Positions 35,501 to 44,710 of a DNA stretch of 64,000 bases are shown in pieces. A model generated the notes under the pieces. It had not been told where the DNA came from, ran no database searches, and saw only the letters and a list, made by a program, of their open reading frames with translations. The DNA comes from Janthinobacterium rivuli. GTDB lineage: Bacteria; Pseudomonadota; Gammaproteobacteria; Burkholderiales; Burkholderiaceae_D. Each line of letters opens with the position of its first letter. Positions within the stretch are counted from its first letter, which is position 1. Location: NCBI RefSeq assembly GCF_009208735.1, contig NZ_WFLJ01000024.1, forward strand, positions 1 to 64,000, written 5' to 3'. Position numbers and translations under genes: made by a program.

Positions 35501-35631
35501 ACCAGGGTGGCTTTGCTCGCTTGCGGAAGAACGTGGCATGCATTTTACGCCTTCCGCCGCCCCGGACCAAATCGCTGAATCCGATTGGAAATGGCGAGCG
35601 TATAAGTTTGTGAACGGCAGGGGAGCACTCA

Positions 35632-35688
35632 TTGACATAAATCAATATTTCATCGATTATCCATGATGCTCGTTTTGTCCAGGACAAA
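35632..35688 (+). promoter_or_regulatory. Promoter and palindromic operator of the FAD-protein operon
   Basis: TTGACA (35632-35637), 17 bases, GATTAT (35655-35660) form a sigma70-like promoter. A perfect 7-1-7 palindrome, TTTGTCC A GGACAAA, lies at 35674-35688, near the expected transcription start and 18 bases before the start codon. A MerR/LitR-type repressor bound there would block transcription. Confidence 0.55.
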
Positions 35689-35706
35689 CTCAATACAGGT
35701 GTACTC

Positions 35707-37020
35707 ATGAAAATTGCCGTCGTCGGAGCAGGAATCGCAGGATTGTCGTGTGCTTATCGCCTGGCGCAAGCGGGCCAGGACGTCACCTTGTACGAGGCGG
35801 GCGACTACTTTGGTGGCCACAGCCATACCGTGGATGTGACGCTCGATGGCGTCACGCATGGCGTCGACACGGGTTTTCTTGTGTTCAATCACGCCACCTA
35901 CCCGAACCTGGTGCAATTGTTTGACGAACTCGGTGTCGAGGCGGCCGACAGCGACATGTCGTTTTCCGTGAAGATGCCGCTGGGCACCACGCCCGATGCC
36001 CGCGTGCTGGAATGGGCGGGCGCCAATTTCGATACCGTATTTACCCAGCGCAGCAATCTGCTGCGCCCCGCCTTCTTGCGCATGCTGCGCGACATCGTGC
36101 GCTTCAACCGCCAGGCCAGCGCGCTGGCCACGGCGGCCGTGCCGGCGCCGGCCCTGTCGCTGGGCGAGTTTCTCGACCTGCACGGCTATGGTGACGAGTT
36201 CCGCCACTGGTATCTGCTGCCGATGGCTGCCTGCATCTGGTCGTGCCCGGCGCGCCAGATGCTGGCCTTTCCGCTGGCCACCTTCATCCGTTTCTGCCAC
36301 AACCATGGCTTGCTGCAAGTGAGCAACCGGCCGCAATGGCGTACGGTGCGGGGCGGCGCGCGCGTTTACGTGGAAAAGCTGTTGGCGGGCATACCGCAGC
36401 AGCGCCTGGCGTGCCCGGTGCTGGCCGTGCGCCGCCAGCCGCATGGCGGCGCGCGCATGGTCGAGTTGCACACGGCCGCCGGCGTCGAGCATGCCGATCA
36501 CGTCGTGCTCGCTTGCCACAGCGACCAGTCGCTGGCCCTGCTGGGCGATATCCGCGACGACGAGCGCTCCGTGCTCGAAGCCGTGCGCTACCAGCCCAAC
36601 CGGGCCGTGCTGCATACGGATGCGTCCTGCCTGCCGCAGCGCCGCCGTGCCTGGTCGGCCTGGAATTACCAGGGCCGGCCGGCAGTGGCGGAAGGCGAGG
36701 CGCCGCAAGTGTGCGTGCATTATTTGCTGAACCAGCTGCAACCCTTGCCGTTCAGCACGCCCGTCATCGTTTCGCTCAATCCGCTTGACGAGCCCGATCC
36801 GGCCAGCATCATCGACGAGTTTTCGTATGCCCACCCCGTGTTCGATGGCGCGGCCATTGCGGCCCAGGCGCGCCTGGCCGGTTTCCAGGGCGCGCAGCAC
36901 ACGTGGTTCGCGGGCGCCTGGACGGGTTACGGTTTCCATGAAGACGGCTTGAAATCGGGCCTGGGCGTGGCGCAAAGCCTGCTGGGCCTGGCGTCCGCGG
37001 AGCTCGGCCATGCCGCGTGA
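35707..37020 (+). CDS. FAD-dependent amine oxidase-like protein
   Basis: A 437-residue NAD(P)/FAD-binding protein of the flavin amine oxidase superfamily. The dinucleotide fold is at the N terminus ([19 protein letters not shown]), followed by GGHSHTVDV near residues 37-45 and the C-terminal FAD contact [19 protein letters not shown]. Homologues are repeatedly found next to DUF1365 and cyclopropane-synthase genes and are thought to oxidise or desaturate modified fatty acyl chains. It is the first gene of the operon, and its last bases overlap the DUF1365 start. Confidence 0.88.
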   Translation: MKIAVVGAGIAGLSCAYRLAQAGQDVTLYEAGDYFGGHSHTVDVTLDGVTHGVDTGFLVFNHATYPNLVQLFDELGVEAADSDMSFSVKMPLGTTPDARVLEWAGANFDTVFTQRSNLLRPAFLRMLRDIVRFNRQASALATAAVPAPALSLGEFLDLHGYGDEFRHWYLLPMAACIWSCPARQMLAFPLATFIRFCHNHGLLQVSNRPQWRTVRGGARVYVEKLLAGIPQQRLACPVLAVRRQPHGGARMVELHTAAGVEHADHVVLACHSDQSLALLGDIRDDERSVLEAVRYQPNRAVLHTDASCLPQRRRAWSAWNYQGRPAVAEGEAPQVCVHYLLNQLQPLPFSTPVIVSLNPLDEPDPASIIDEFSYAHPVFDGAAIAAQARLAGFQGAQHTWFAGAWTGYGFHEDGLKSGLGVAQSLLGLASAELGHAA

Positions 37021-37807
37021 TCCCACGCAAGCCGCACTGCCGCAGCCGCAGCTGTGCCGGGGACGGGTGCGCCATGCGCGGCTGCGTCCGCGCGCGCATG
37101 CCTTTGCTTATGGCATGTTTTACCTGCGCCTGCCCCTGCGCAGCCTGGGCGCGCAGGATTTTCCGGCACGCCTGATCTCGCGCAACGGCGCCAATGTGCT
37201 GTCCTTCCGCGACAGCGACCACGGCGATGGCAAGACACCGCTGCTGGACTGGATCGATGGCTTGCTGCGCCAGCATGGCGTGGCGGACGCGGGTGGCGAA
37301 ATCTGGCTGCAAACCATGCCGCGCATGTTCGGCTATGTCTTCAATCCCGTCAGCTTCTGGTTTTGCCACCGCCCGGATGGCGCGCTGCGGGCCGTGCTCT
37401 GCGATGTGCGCAATACCTTTGGCGAGCGCCATCTGTACTTGCTCGAACAGGGCGGCGCCATCGCGTACGGGAGCGAACTGGTTGCGAAGAAAATTTTCCA
37501 CGTGTCGCCGTTTTGCAAGGTGGAAGGCCAGTACCGCTTCCGTTTCCTGCGCAATAGCGAACAAGACGGTGAGCGCCATCTGGCGCGGGTCGATTACGAC
37601 GACCTCGCTGGCCCGCTGCTGCAGACGAGCTTGTCCGGCACGGCGCAGCCGCTGCGCGATGGCGTCATCGCCTGGGCCTTGCTGCGCTACCCCTTGATGA
37701 CGCTTGGCGTGATGGTACGCATCCATTGGCAAGCCTTGCGCCTGTGGCTGCGCCGCGTGCCGTTTTTCAGCAAACCCCATCCTCCACAAGAAAAGGTGTC
37801 CCGATGA
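37010..37807 (+). CDS. DUF1365 family protein
   Basis: A 265-residue DUF1365 protein. Typical segments are [25 protein letters not shown] at the N terminus, [25 protein letters not shown] near residues 103-127, and [19 protein letters not shown]. It lies between the FAD protein and the cyclopropane-synthase-like gene in this and many other proteobacteria, overlapping the former by 11 bases and the latter by four. A role in lipid modification is inferred from this fixed context; no reaction is established. Confidence 0.9.
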   Translation: MPRDPTQAALPQPQLCRGRVRHARLRPRAHAFAYGMFYLRLPLRSLGAQDFPARLISRNGANVLSFRDSDHGDGKTPLLDWIDGLLRQHGVADAGGEIWLQTMPRMFGYVFNPVSFWFCHRPDGALRAVLCDVRNTFGERHLYLLEQGGAIAYGSELVAKKIFHVSPFCKVEGQYRFRFLRNSEQDGERHLARVDYDDLAGPLLQTSLSGTAQPLRDGVIAWALLRYPLMTLGVMVRIHWQALRLWLRRVPFFSKPHPPQEKVSR

Positions 37808-39045
37808 GCTCCGATTCCCTGCCGACCGGCCTGCATGCGCGCAGCAGTTCCACTCCCTCGCATGGGCATGCGCACCTGGACATGCCCGCTGCCGGGCGCA
37901 TGATTGTGCGCCTGCTGGAAAAATTGCAGCATGGCGCCCTGCGCCTGCGCACACCCGACGGCAGCATCTTGCTGTGCGGCGATGGCAGCCTCCCCGTCAC
38001 CCTGGACTTGCATAACTGGCGACTGTGCGCGGCCGTCTTGCGCTCGGGCGACATCGGCTTTGCGGAAACGTTTATCGCCGGGGACTGGCGCACGGACAAT
38101 TTGCCGGGCTTGATCGAGTTGATGATACGCAACCGCGCACAGATCGAATCCTTGATCTACGGCAACTGGTGGGGCAATCTGCTCTACAAGCTGCGGCATT
38201 TGCTCAACCGTAACTCGCGCGCCGGCAGCAAGAAGAATATCCACGCCCATTACGACATCGGCAACGCCTTTTATCAGCTCTGGCTGGACCCGTCGATGAC
38301 GTATTCGAGCGCCCTGTTCACCGAAGGCGCCAGCCTGGAGCAGGCGCAGGGCGCGAAGTACCGGCGCATCGCCGAGCAGCTGCAGCTGCGGCCGGGCCAG
38401 CGCGTGCTGGAAATCGGCTGCGGCTGGGGCGGTTTTGCGGAAACGGCGGCGCGCGACTGCGGCGCCCACGTGACGGGCCTGACCCTGTCGACCGAGCAGC
38501 TCGCCTATGCGCGCCAGCGCCTGCAGGACGCGGGCCTGGCAGGACAGGCCGACCTGCAACTGTGCGATTACCGCGACAGCGCCGGCCAGTACGACGCCAT
38601 CGCCTCGATCGAGATGTTCGAAGCCGTGGGGCAAAGCTACTGGCCCGGCTATTTCGCCTGCGTGGCGCGCAATTTGAAGCAGGGCGGACGCGCCTGCATC
38701 CAGACCATCGTCATCGCCGATGCCTTGTTCGAACGCTACAGCAAGAGCACGGATTTTATTCAGCAGTACATTTTCCCTGGCGGCATGCTGCCTTCGCCGG
38801 CCGAGTTTCGCCGCGCCGCCGAGGCGCAGGGCTTGCGCGTGGAAGACGCCTTCAGCTTTGGCCTCGATTACGCGGAAACCTTGCGCCAGTGGCGTGCCAG
38901 CTTCCTGGCCCAGCGCACGGCGCTGGAAAAACAGGGCTTCGATGGCCGTTTCCTGCTGACCTGGGAGTTTTACCTCGCGTATTGCGAGGCCGCCTTCCAG
39001 GCGCACAACACGGATGTGATGCAATTTACCCTGATTAAGGAGTGA
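37804..39045 (+). CDS. Cyclopropane-fatty-acyl-phospholipid synthase-like methyltransferase
   Basis: A 413-residue class I methyltransferase of the CFA synthase family. The SAM motif is [16 protein letters not shown] near residues 200-215, preceded by [25 protein letters not shown], and followed by the catalytic-site segment [14 protein letters not shown] and [11 protein letters not shown]. It would methylate unsaturated phospholipid acyl chains, giving cyclopropane or, with accessory enzymes, other methylated chains. The ATG overlapping the DUF1365 stop is chosen; an upstream start would run into that gene. Whether it makes cyclopropanes or methyl-branched precursors is open. Confidence 0.92.
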   Translation: MSSDSLPTGLHARSSSTPSHGHAHLDMPAAGRMIVRLLEKLQHGALRLRTPDGSILLCGDGSLPVTLDLHNWRLCAAVLRSGDIGFAETFIAGDWRTDNLPGLIELMIRNRAQIESLIYGNWWGNLLYKLRHLLNRNSRAGSKKNIHAHYDIGNAFYQLWLDPSMTYSSALFTEGASLEQAQGAKYRRIAEQLQLRPGQRVLEIGCGWGGFAETAARDCGAHVTGLTLSTEQLAYARQRLQDAGLAGQADLQLCDYRDSAGQYDAIASIEMFEAVGQSYWPGYFACVARNLKQGGRACIQTIVIADALFERYSKSTDFIQQYIFPGGMLPSPAEFRRAAEAQGLRVEDAFSFGLDYAETLRQWRASFLAQRTALEKQGFDGRFLLTWEFYLAYCEAAFQAHNTDVMQFTLIKE

Positions 39046-39047
39046 TG

Positions 39048-39596
39048 ATGCGCCAGTTGCTTGTCGCCGCTTTGCTGTCGTTGACCATGTTGGGTGCCGC
39101 GGCCGCGCCGCCGGCCTTTATCGCTGCCGACGTGCCCGAGGCCCGCCTGGCGGGCGAGGGGGAATACACGTGGTTCGGCATGCGTATCTATCGGGCGCAA
39201 CTGTGGGTGGGCGCGAACGGTTATCAGGGCACGACGTCGGCGACGGCGCCCTTCGTGCTGGAACTGCGCTATGCGCGTGCGCTCGATGGCAGGAAGATCG
39301 CCGAGGCCAGCTATGAACAGATGCAGAAGATAGGCGCGGGCACGGAAGCGCAGCGCCTGGCGTGGCTGGCCACCATGCAGCGCATCTTTCCTGACGTCAA
39401 GGAAGACCAGCGCATTGCGGGCGCCTACCGTGCCGGCATCGCACCCGGCGTGCGCTTTTACCTCGATGGCAAGGTGCTGGCCGACGTGAGCGATGGCGAC
39501 TTCGCGCGCGCCTTTTTCGCCATCTGGCTGTCGCCGTCGAGCACGGCGCCCAAGCTGCGCGGCGCGCTGTTGCAGAGTGCGGCGCCGCTGCCATGA
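39048..39596 (+). CDS. Chalcone isomerase-like periplasmic protein
   Basis: A 182-residue protein with a cleavable signal peptide (LLVAALLSLTMLGAAAA). The mature part resembles the bacterial chalcone isomerase-like domain: YTWFGMRIYRAQLWVGANG, FVLELRYARALDGRKIAEASYEQM and GVRFYLDGKVLADVSDGDFARAFFAIWLSP. The plant fold-relatives bind fatty acids or flavonoids. Next to lipid-modifying enzymes, a fatty-acid-binding role is a fair inference. The second of two tandem ATGs is chosen, five bases after AAGGAG. Confidence 0.82.
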   Translation: MRQLLVAALLSLTMLGAAAAPPAFIAADVPEARLAGEGEYTWFGMRIYRAQLWVGANGYQGTTSATAPFVLELRYARALDGRKIAEASYEQMQKIGAGTEAQRLAWLATMQRIFPDVKEDQRIAGAYRAGIAPGVRFYLDGKVLADVSDGDFARAFFAIWLSPSSTAPKLRGALLQSAAPLP

Positions 39597-40873
39597 CTGC
39601 CGGGGCCAGCGCCTTGAGCTTGCCGGCCTTGTTCAGTTATGGCTTGTTCGGCTTGCCGCTGGCCATGCTGGCGCTGCCCATCTATATATATGTGGCGCCG
39701 TTTTATGCGCAGCGCAGCAGTCTTGACCTGGCGCAGATCGGCGCCGTCCTGCTGGCGGCCCGCATCGCCGCCGCTTTCATCGATCCTGCCCTCGGCGCCT
39801 GGATGGCGCGGGGCCGGCGCGGCTATGCCGTCCATGTCGGCGCCGCGCTGCCCTTGCTGCTGCTGGGCTTTGGTGCCCTGTTCCATCCGCCGGCCATGCC
39901 GCAGGCGGCCACCCTGGCCTGGTTCCTGGCCGCCTTGCTGCTCGTGTATGCCGCCTATGGCCTGGCCGGCATCGCGCACCAGAGCTGGGGCGCGGCCTTG
40001 AGCCAGGCGCGCGGCCAGCGGGCGCGCGTGGCGGCCGTGCGCGAAGGCTGCGGCTTGCTCGGCGTGATCCTGGCGGCCGGGCTGACTTCCGTGCTCGGCT
40101 ATGACGGCCTGTCGCTGGCCTTTGCCGTCTGCCTGCTGGGGGCGGGCGCGCTGCTGCTGGCGCGCGCGCCGCGTCCGGTTTTGCGGCAAGGCACGGCGGT
40201 GCTGCCCGCTGCCGCCTGGCGCCTGCCATTGCGCCAGCGCGCGTTTCGCTGGCTGTTTGCCGTCCTGCTCGTCAATGGCGTGGCCGCCGCCATCCCCGCC
40301 ACGCTGTTCCTGTTCTTTGCCACCGACTACTTGCGCCTGGGCCATTACGCAGGACCGTTCCTGATCGTCTATTTCTGCGCGGCGGCCGCCTCGATGCCCG
40401 TGTGGGTGGCCCTGGCGCGCCGCTTTGGCGAGGCGCGCGCCTGGGGCGGCGCCATGCTGCTGGCCGCGACCGTGTTTGTCTGGGCGTATGGCCTGGGCGC
40501 GGGCGCCGCCTGGGGCTTTGCCGCCATTTGCCTGCTGTCGGGCCTGGCACTGGGCGCCGACCTGGCCTTGCCGCCGGCCCTGCTGGCAGGGTTGATCGGC
40601 GCGGCCGGCCATGCCGGGCGGCATGAGGCGGCGTATTTCGGCTGGTGGAACTGGGGCGTGCAGATGAGCCTGGCGCTGGCGGCCGGCATCGCCTTGCCCC
40701 TGCTGGCCTGGCTCGGTTATGTACCGGGCAGCAGCGGCGGCTTGCCGGCCCTGTCCGCCAGCTATGCCTTGCTGCCCTGTGCCTTGAAGCTGCTGGCGGC
40801 GCTGCTGTTGTGGCGCGCGCCCCTGCAACATATATATAGTGATCACCTGGAGAATCGCCCATGCGCCTCATGA
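39593..40873 (+). CDS. MFS transporter
   Basis: A 426-residue protein with about twelve helices, of the MelB/GPH-like or UMF-type branch of the major facilitator superfamily: LPALFSYGLFGLPLAMLALPIYIYV at the start, and RQRAFRWLFAVLLVNGVAAAIPATLFLFF at the start of the second half. Such a carrier is a constant member of this operon type. Its substrate may be a lipid, a sterol-like compound or a small solute; sequence does not decide. It is coupled to both neighbours by overlaps. Confidence 0.85.
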   Translation: MTAGASALSLPALFSYGLFGLPLAMLALPIYIYVAPFYAQRSSLDLAQIGAVLLAARIAAAFIDPALGAWMARGRRGYAVHVGAALPLLLLGFGALFHPPAMPQAATLAWFLAALLLVYAAYGLAGIAHQSWGAALSQARGQRARVAAVREGCGLLGVILAAGLTSVLGYDGLSLAFAVCLLGAGALLLARAPRPVLRQGTAVLPAAAWRLPLRQRAFRWLFAVLLVNGVAAAIPATLFLFFATDYLRLGHYAGPFLIVYFCAAAASMPVWVALARRFGEARAWGGAMLLAATVFVWAYGLGAGAAWGFAAICLLSGLALGADLALPPALLAGLIGAAGHAGRHEAAYFGWWNWGVQMSLALAAGIALPLLAWLGYVPGSSGGLPALSASYALLPCALKLLAALLLWRAPLQHIYSDHLENRPCAS

Positions 40874-41421
40874 ACTATTGCAAACGCCGCCTGCCGCTGG
40901 CGGCCCTGTTGCTGGCGCTGGCCGCCTGTTCCACGCCGCCCACGCCGGCCACGTATGCGCAGGAATTGCCGCAACTGGACTTGCAGCGGTATTTCAACGG
41001 CACGCTCGATGCGCACGGCATCTTCCAGGATCGTTCCGGCAAGGTCGTGAAACGTTTTACCGTTGTCATGCGCGCCAGCTGGCAGGGCGAGACGGGTATT
41101 CTGGACGAGGATTTCACATATTCGGACGGCAGCCGCCAACGGCGCGTGTGGACTCTGCGCAAGACGGCGCCCGGGCGCTTCATCGGCACGGCGCCCGACG
41201 TGATCGGCGAGGCCGTCGGCGAAGTGGCCGGCAATGCCTTGCGCTGGCAATACGTGCTGGCGCTGCCCGTCGATGGCACGGTCTACCACGTCGACTTCGA
41301 GGACTGGATGTTCTTGATGGACGACAAGGTCATGCTGAACCGCGCCGCCATGAGCAAGTTCGGCTTCAGCCTGGGCGCCGTCACTTTATCGTTCAGCAAG
41401 CGTCCGCAGGCGGCCCCATGA
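40861..41421 (+). CDS. DUF3833 family lipoprotein
   Basis: A 186-residue predicted lipoprotein with lipobox LAAC. The mature domain is beta-rich and matches DUF3833: FNGTLDAHGIFQDRSGKVVKRFTV, LDEDFTYSDGSRQRRVWTL and YHVDFEDWMFLMDDKVMLNRAAMSKFG. It resembles a lipocalin-like fold and may shuttle lipids between membranes. It overlaps the MFS gene by 13 bases and the SDR by four. Confidence 0.88.
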   Translation: MRLMNYCKRRLPLAALLLALAACSTPPTPATYAQELPQLDLQRYFNGTLDAHGIFQDRSGKVVKRFTVVMRASWQGETGILDEDFTYSDGSRQRRVWTLRKTAPGRFIGTAPDVIGEAVGEVAGNALRWQYVLALPVDGTVYHVDFEDWMFLMDDKVMLNRAAMSKFGFSLGAVTLSFSKRPQAAP

Positions 41422-42185
41422 ATCGCAAGATCAGCAGCTGGGCCGGCAAACGCGTGTGGATCATCGGCGCTTCCAGCGGCATCGGCGCCGCTTGCGCCAC
41501 CTTGCTGCTGGGGCAAGGCGCCAGCGTGGCCCTGTCGGCCCGTCACCGCGCCAGCCTCGAGCAGTTGTGCGAGGGACAGCCGCTGGCGCAAGCCTTGCCG
41601 CTCGATATCACCGAGCATGCGCAAGTGCGGGCCGTGTGCGTGGCGTTGCAGCAGCAGTGGACGCATATCGACCTGATACTGGTGGTTGCTGGCGGCTATC
41701 AGGCCATGCGCGCCGATAGTTTCGACCTCGAGGCGGCCCAGGGTTTGCTGGCCCTGAATGTGGGCGGCGTCTTCAATTGCCTGGAGCAGGCCTTGCCGTG
41801 GCTGTTGCGCCAGGGCAGCGGCGGCATCGGCATCGTCGGCTCGGTAGCCGGCTATGGCGGCTTGCCCAAGGCGCTCGCGTATGGCGCCAGCAAGGCGGCG
41901 CTGATCAACCTGACGGAGTCGCTGTATTTGGACTTGCATCCGCGCGGGATTGATGTGTATCAAATCAACCCGGGTTTTGTCGCCACGCCCTTGACGGCGG
42001 ACAATGATTTCACCATGCCGGCCTTGATGACGGCGCAGGACGCGGCGGCCGCCATGCTCGACGGCATCGAGCGGGGCCAGTTCCACATCCACTTTCCCAA
42101 ACGTTTTACCAATACCCTGCGCCTGGCCCGGCTGTTGCCGTACCGCGCCTATTTTTGGCTGATCCACAAGGTGACGGGCCTATGA
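41418..42185 (+). CDS. Short-chain dehydrogenase/reductase
   Basis: A 255-residue classical SDR. The NAD(P)-binding motif is IIGASSGIGAACATLL near residues 13-28. The catalytic Ser is in GIVGSVAGYGG and the Tyr-Lys pair in AYGASKAAL near residues 154-162. It ends with a hydrophobic stretch (LLPYRAYFWLIHKV) that may associate with the membrane. In this operon it probably oxidises or reduces a lipid-derived carbonyl. Both ends overlap neighbouring genes by four bases. Confidence 0.92.
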   Translation: MNRKISSWAGKRVWIIGASSGIGAACATLLLGQGASVALSARHRASLEQLCEGQPLAQALPLDITEHAQVRAVCVALQQQWTHIDLILVVAGGYQAMRADSFDLEAAQGLLALNVGGVFNCLEQALPWLLRQGSGGIGIVGSVAGYGGLPKALAYGASKAALINLTESLYLDLHPRGIDVYQINPGFVATPLTADNDFTMPALMTAQDAAAAMLDGIERGQFHIHFPKRFTNTLRLARLLPYRAYFWLIHKVTGL

Positions 42186-42619
42186 CCGCAACCATGGAAG
42201 GCGCGCTGGCGCGCCTGGTGGCGTTTTACGAGCACCTGAGCCTGGAGGGCCTGGCCCAGCTGGGCGCCGTGTATGCGCCGGACGCCCGCTTCAAGGACCC
42301 GTTCAACGAGGTCGAGGGCCATGCCGCCATCCTGGCCATCTTCGAGCACATGTTCGTGCAAGTCGATGCGCCCCGGTTTGTCGTGCTGGAACGCCTGGGG
42401 CAGGGAGAGCAAGCGTTCCTCACGTGGGAGTTTCGCTTCCGCATGAAACGCCTGGTATCCGGAGAACAATGTATTCGTGGCGCAACACATGTGCGCTTCG
42501 ATGCGCAGGGACGGGTGGTAATGCACCGCGATTATTGGGATGCGGCGGAAGAACTGTATGAAAAACTGCCTGTGCTGGGCCCTTTCATGCGCATGCTCCG
42601 GCGCGCAAGCCAGCGCTAA
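42182..42619 (+). CDS. SnoaL-like / NTF2-fold protein
   Basis: A 145-residue cone-shaped NTF2-like protein: LARLVAFYEHLSLEGLAQLGAVYAPDARFKDPFNEVEGHAAILAIFEHMF at the N terminus, and THVRFDAQGRVVMHRDYWDAAEELYEKLP later. The family includes polyketide cyclases and steroid isomerases, and many members only bind hydrophobic ligands. It is the last gene of the coupled eight-gene operon. Its function is inferred only from fold and context. Confidence 0.87.
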   Translation: MTATMEGALARLVAFYEHLSLEGLAQLGAVYAPDARFKDPFNEVEGHAAILAIFEHMFVQVDAPRFVVLERLGQGEQAFLTWEFRFRMKRLVSGEQCIRGATHVRFDAQGRVVMHRDYWDAAEELYEKLPVLGPFMRMLRRASQR

Positions 42620-43330
42620 GCGTATTTCTAGATGCTTTTAAGCAAAAAATCGGAAAAAGAAAAAGTAAATTACGTGGAATTGGGCTGGCGAAAACTTGAC
42701 TTCGGTCAATGTGTCGTTTTTTTGACACAAATATGTCAAAATATTGAGAAGGCAACATTGTAAGAAATTGTTTCAACTGATGCGGAATTTGCAAGCAAGA
42801 GTCGTCCTCATCCGTTTCAATTGGATGGCTGAAGCATTGGCTGGAAAACATGGAAAACATTTCTATGTGAGCAATTTAAATTACCGGAAAGTCAGTAATT
42901 GTGTTATCACTTTGCCTATTTTTTCGATGCGCGCGCCGACGTCGAAAATAGCGCCTACGCCCCTGAATAATGCGGCAACGCACCAAAATAGGGCGCCAAA
43001 TTTCCCGTTTTCGGGCATCCGGCAGCAAACATTGGCGATGCCGTGTATGCTTCGTCCCGTTTATCCATTATCGCCTGACAAATTGTGTGCTTTGTCGCGT
43101 AAATCTTCGAGGGCAAATGGTGGGTAAAGCATGTTGACGTTTTAATCATGCGCCTGATACTGTTGCACTAATACAACGGGTGTCGACAAGGCATGCGTTA
43201 TGATGGAATGGTCAATCAGGCCAATGCATTGGTTGGCAAGGGGCACTGGCTCTGTCGCGTAGTACGGTTGGCGATGGTCGGGATGCCTGAAAAAGCCCCC
43301 GGCCTGGTACCGGAAGTAACATGTTGGAAC
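42620..43330 (+). other. Long AT-richer intergenic region with two palindromes
   Basis: This is the gene-free first part of the 974-base gap before the porin. It holds TTGAC-TTCG-GTCAA at 42696-42709 and TTGACA-N6-TGTCAA at 42722-42739, with a T-run between them. The first can fold as an extra-stable UUCG hairpin and, with the T-run, may terminate the lipid operon; both can also be read as operator palindromes. Open frames here have poor coding character. A weak promoter-like pair, TTGACG near 43133 and TACTGT 18 bases later, is visible. Confidence 0.45.
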
Positions 43331-43593
43331 TTGATGGAATGTGAAACGGTCGTTATAGTGCCGCTTCCGGTGCCTTTTGAGCACCGAACCGGCGCACGAA
43401 AATACGGTCGCTCTGCAGCCTTCAAGCTTATCGGTGCAATAGCGTGCCGATACCGATATGAATGTTCCTCTGACCGGAACAGCAATGTGGCAGGTGGAGA
43501 CCTTGCCCTCACTCATAAAAAGCGCTCTGCTAGAGCGCAGCTCGAGATGCATAGGCTGTATTACTTTTTGCTTCAAAATTAAAGGAAATCGCA
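43331..43593 (+). promoter_or_regulatory. Porin promoter and structured 5' leader
   Basis: TTGATG (43331-43336), 17 bases and TATAGT (43354-43359) make a good sigma70 promoter, predicting a start near 43366. The transcript would begin with a hairpin, CGGTGC/GCACCG at 43368-43386, and carry a second perfect hairpin, GCGCTCT/AGAGCGC at 43522-43538, before AAGGAAA and the porin ATG. The leader is about 228 nt. A 5'-terminal hairpin of this kind can stabilise a message, as known for ompA. Confidence 0.6.
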
Positions 43594-44679
43594 ATGAAAA
43601 AAACTCTGATCACTCTGGCAGTCCTGGCAGCAGCCACCGGCGTAGCCCAAGCTCAATCGAGCGTTGTTATCTACGGTACCGTTGACGCTGGTTTCGTCAG
43701 CGAGCGCGGCGGTGTTAACGGCAACGTTAACAAACTGGACAGCGGCATTGGTTCGGCTTCCCGTATCGGCTTCAAAGGCACCGAAGATCTGGGCAGCGGC
43801 CTGTCGGCACTGTTCGTTCTGGAAACGGGTTTCAACGTTGACAACGGTACGCAAGACAAAGCCGGTTCGATCTTCAACCGTCAAGCTTACGTTGGTCTGA
43901 GCAGCAAAACGACCGGTACCCTGACCCTGGGTCGTCAATACACCCCTTGGTACAACACCCTGTCGAAAGTTGCTGATCCATTCGCAGCTGGCTACGCTGG
44001 TTCCGCAAAGAACTTGTTCACCTCGAACACCCGCACCAGCAACACCGTGGTTTACGCTTCGCCAAACTTCAACGGCTTTGACGCTGACGTGGCTTACACC
44101 TTCGGCGAAAACGCTGAGTCGAACAAAATCGGCCGTCAAATCGGCGCGTCGGCTGGCTACTCGAACGGTCCTCTGAACGCTCGCTTTGCTTACAACAACA
44201 CCGACAACACCCAGTTCCAAATCGGTAGCGCACGTAACTACCTGCTGGCAGCTAACTACGACTTCGCAGTTGCTAAAGCTTACGTCGCATACGGCGTGAA
44301 CAAGGGCTACAACAGCATGATCGCTAACAACGCCGTACAAAATGCTAACGGTTCGTTCTCGACCCGTAACGCATTCGGTGGTGCTGACGCTGCATTCAGC
44401 CGCGATAGCAACAACATCCTGGTTGGCGCAACCGTACCTGTTGGCCCAGCTGGCACCGTCATGGCTTCGTTCATCCGCACGAACGACAAAGACGCAACCA
44501 ATGCTGACGCTGATCAATGGGCACTGGGTTACTCCTACGCTCTGTCGAAGCGCACGAGCACCTACGCTTCGTACGCCAAGATCAAGAACAAGAACGGCGC
44601 TGGCTACACCGTTGGTAACAACAGCAATGTTGGTACGGGCGACAAAGCCTTCAACGTTGGTGTTCGTCACTCGTTCTAA
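43594..44679 (+). CDS. Gram-negative porin (Burkholderiales type, 16-stranded)
   Basis: A 361-residue outer-membrane porin with a signal peptide ending AQAQ. The mature N terminus SSVVIYGTVDAGFVSERGG, the segment GSASRIGFKGTEDLGSGLSALFVLETGF, the RQAYVGLSSKTTGTLTLGRQYTPWY strand pair and the C-terminal phenylalanine (GVRHSF) are classical for this family. Codon use differs sharply from its neighbours, with many GTT, GCT and CGT codons and almost none of the GC-rich alternatives, as expected of a very highly expressed gene. It is monocistronic, with a long leader and a strong downstream terminator. Confidence 0.96.
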   Translation: MKKTLITLAVLAAATGVAQAQSSVVIYGTVDAGFVSERGGVNGNVNKLDSGIGSASRIGFKGTEDLGSGLSALFVLETGFNVDNGTQDKAGSIFNRQAYVGLSSKTTGTLTLGRQYTPWYNTLSKVADPFAAGYAGSAKNLFTSNTRTSNTVVYASPNFNGFDADVAYTFGENAESNKIGRQIGASAGYSNGPLNARFAYNNTDNTQFQIGSARNYLLAANYDFAVAKAYVAYGVNKGYNSMIANNAVQNANGSFSTRNAFGGADAAFSRDSNNILVGATVPVGPAGTVMASFIRTNDKDATNADADQWALGYSYALSKRTSTYASYAKIKNKNGAGYTVGNNSNVGTGDKAFNVGVRHSF

Positions 44680-44710
44680 TATTCGCGCAAGCGAAGCTTA
44701 GTACCGCTAA

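Noticed and set aside
42696-42709. A firm terminator call for the lipid operon
   Set aside because: The UUCG hairpin has only five base pairs and the T-run begins seven bases later, so a terminator is possible but I did not annotate it as one.
43193-43582. A 129-residue frame upstream of the porin
   Set aside because: It runs across the predicted porin promoter and both leader hairpins, has no ribosome site, and its composition does not look coded.
43579-44670. A 363-residue open frame antisense to the porin
   Set aside because: It is a mirror of the porin's strongly biased codon use, which leaves few stops on the opposite strand. It has no ribosome site and no recognisable domain, and the porin on the plus strand is certain.
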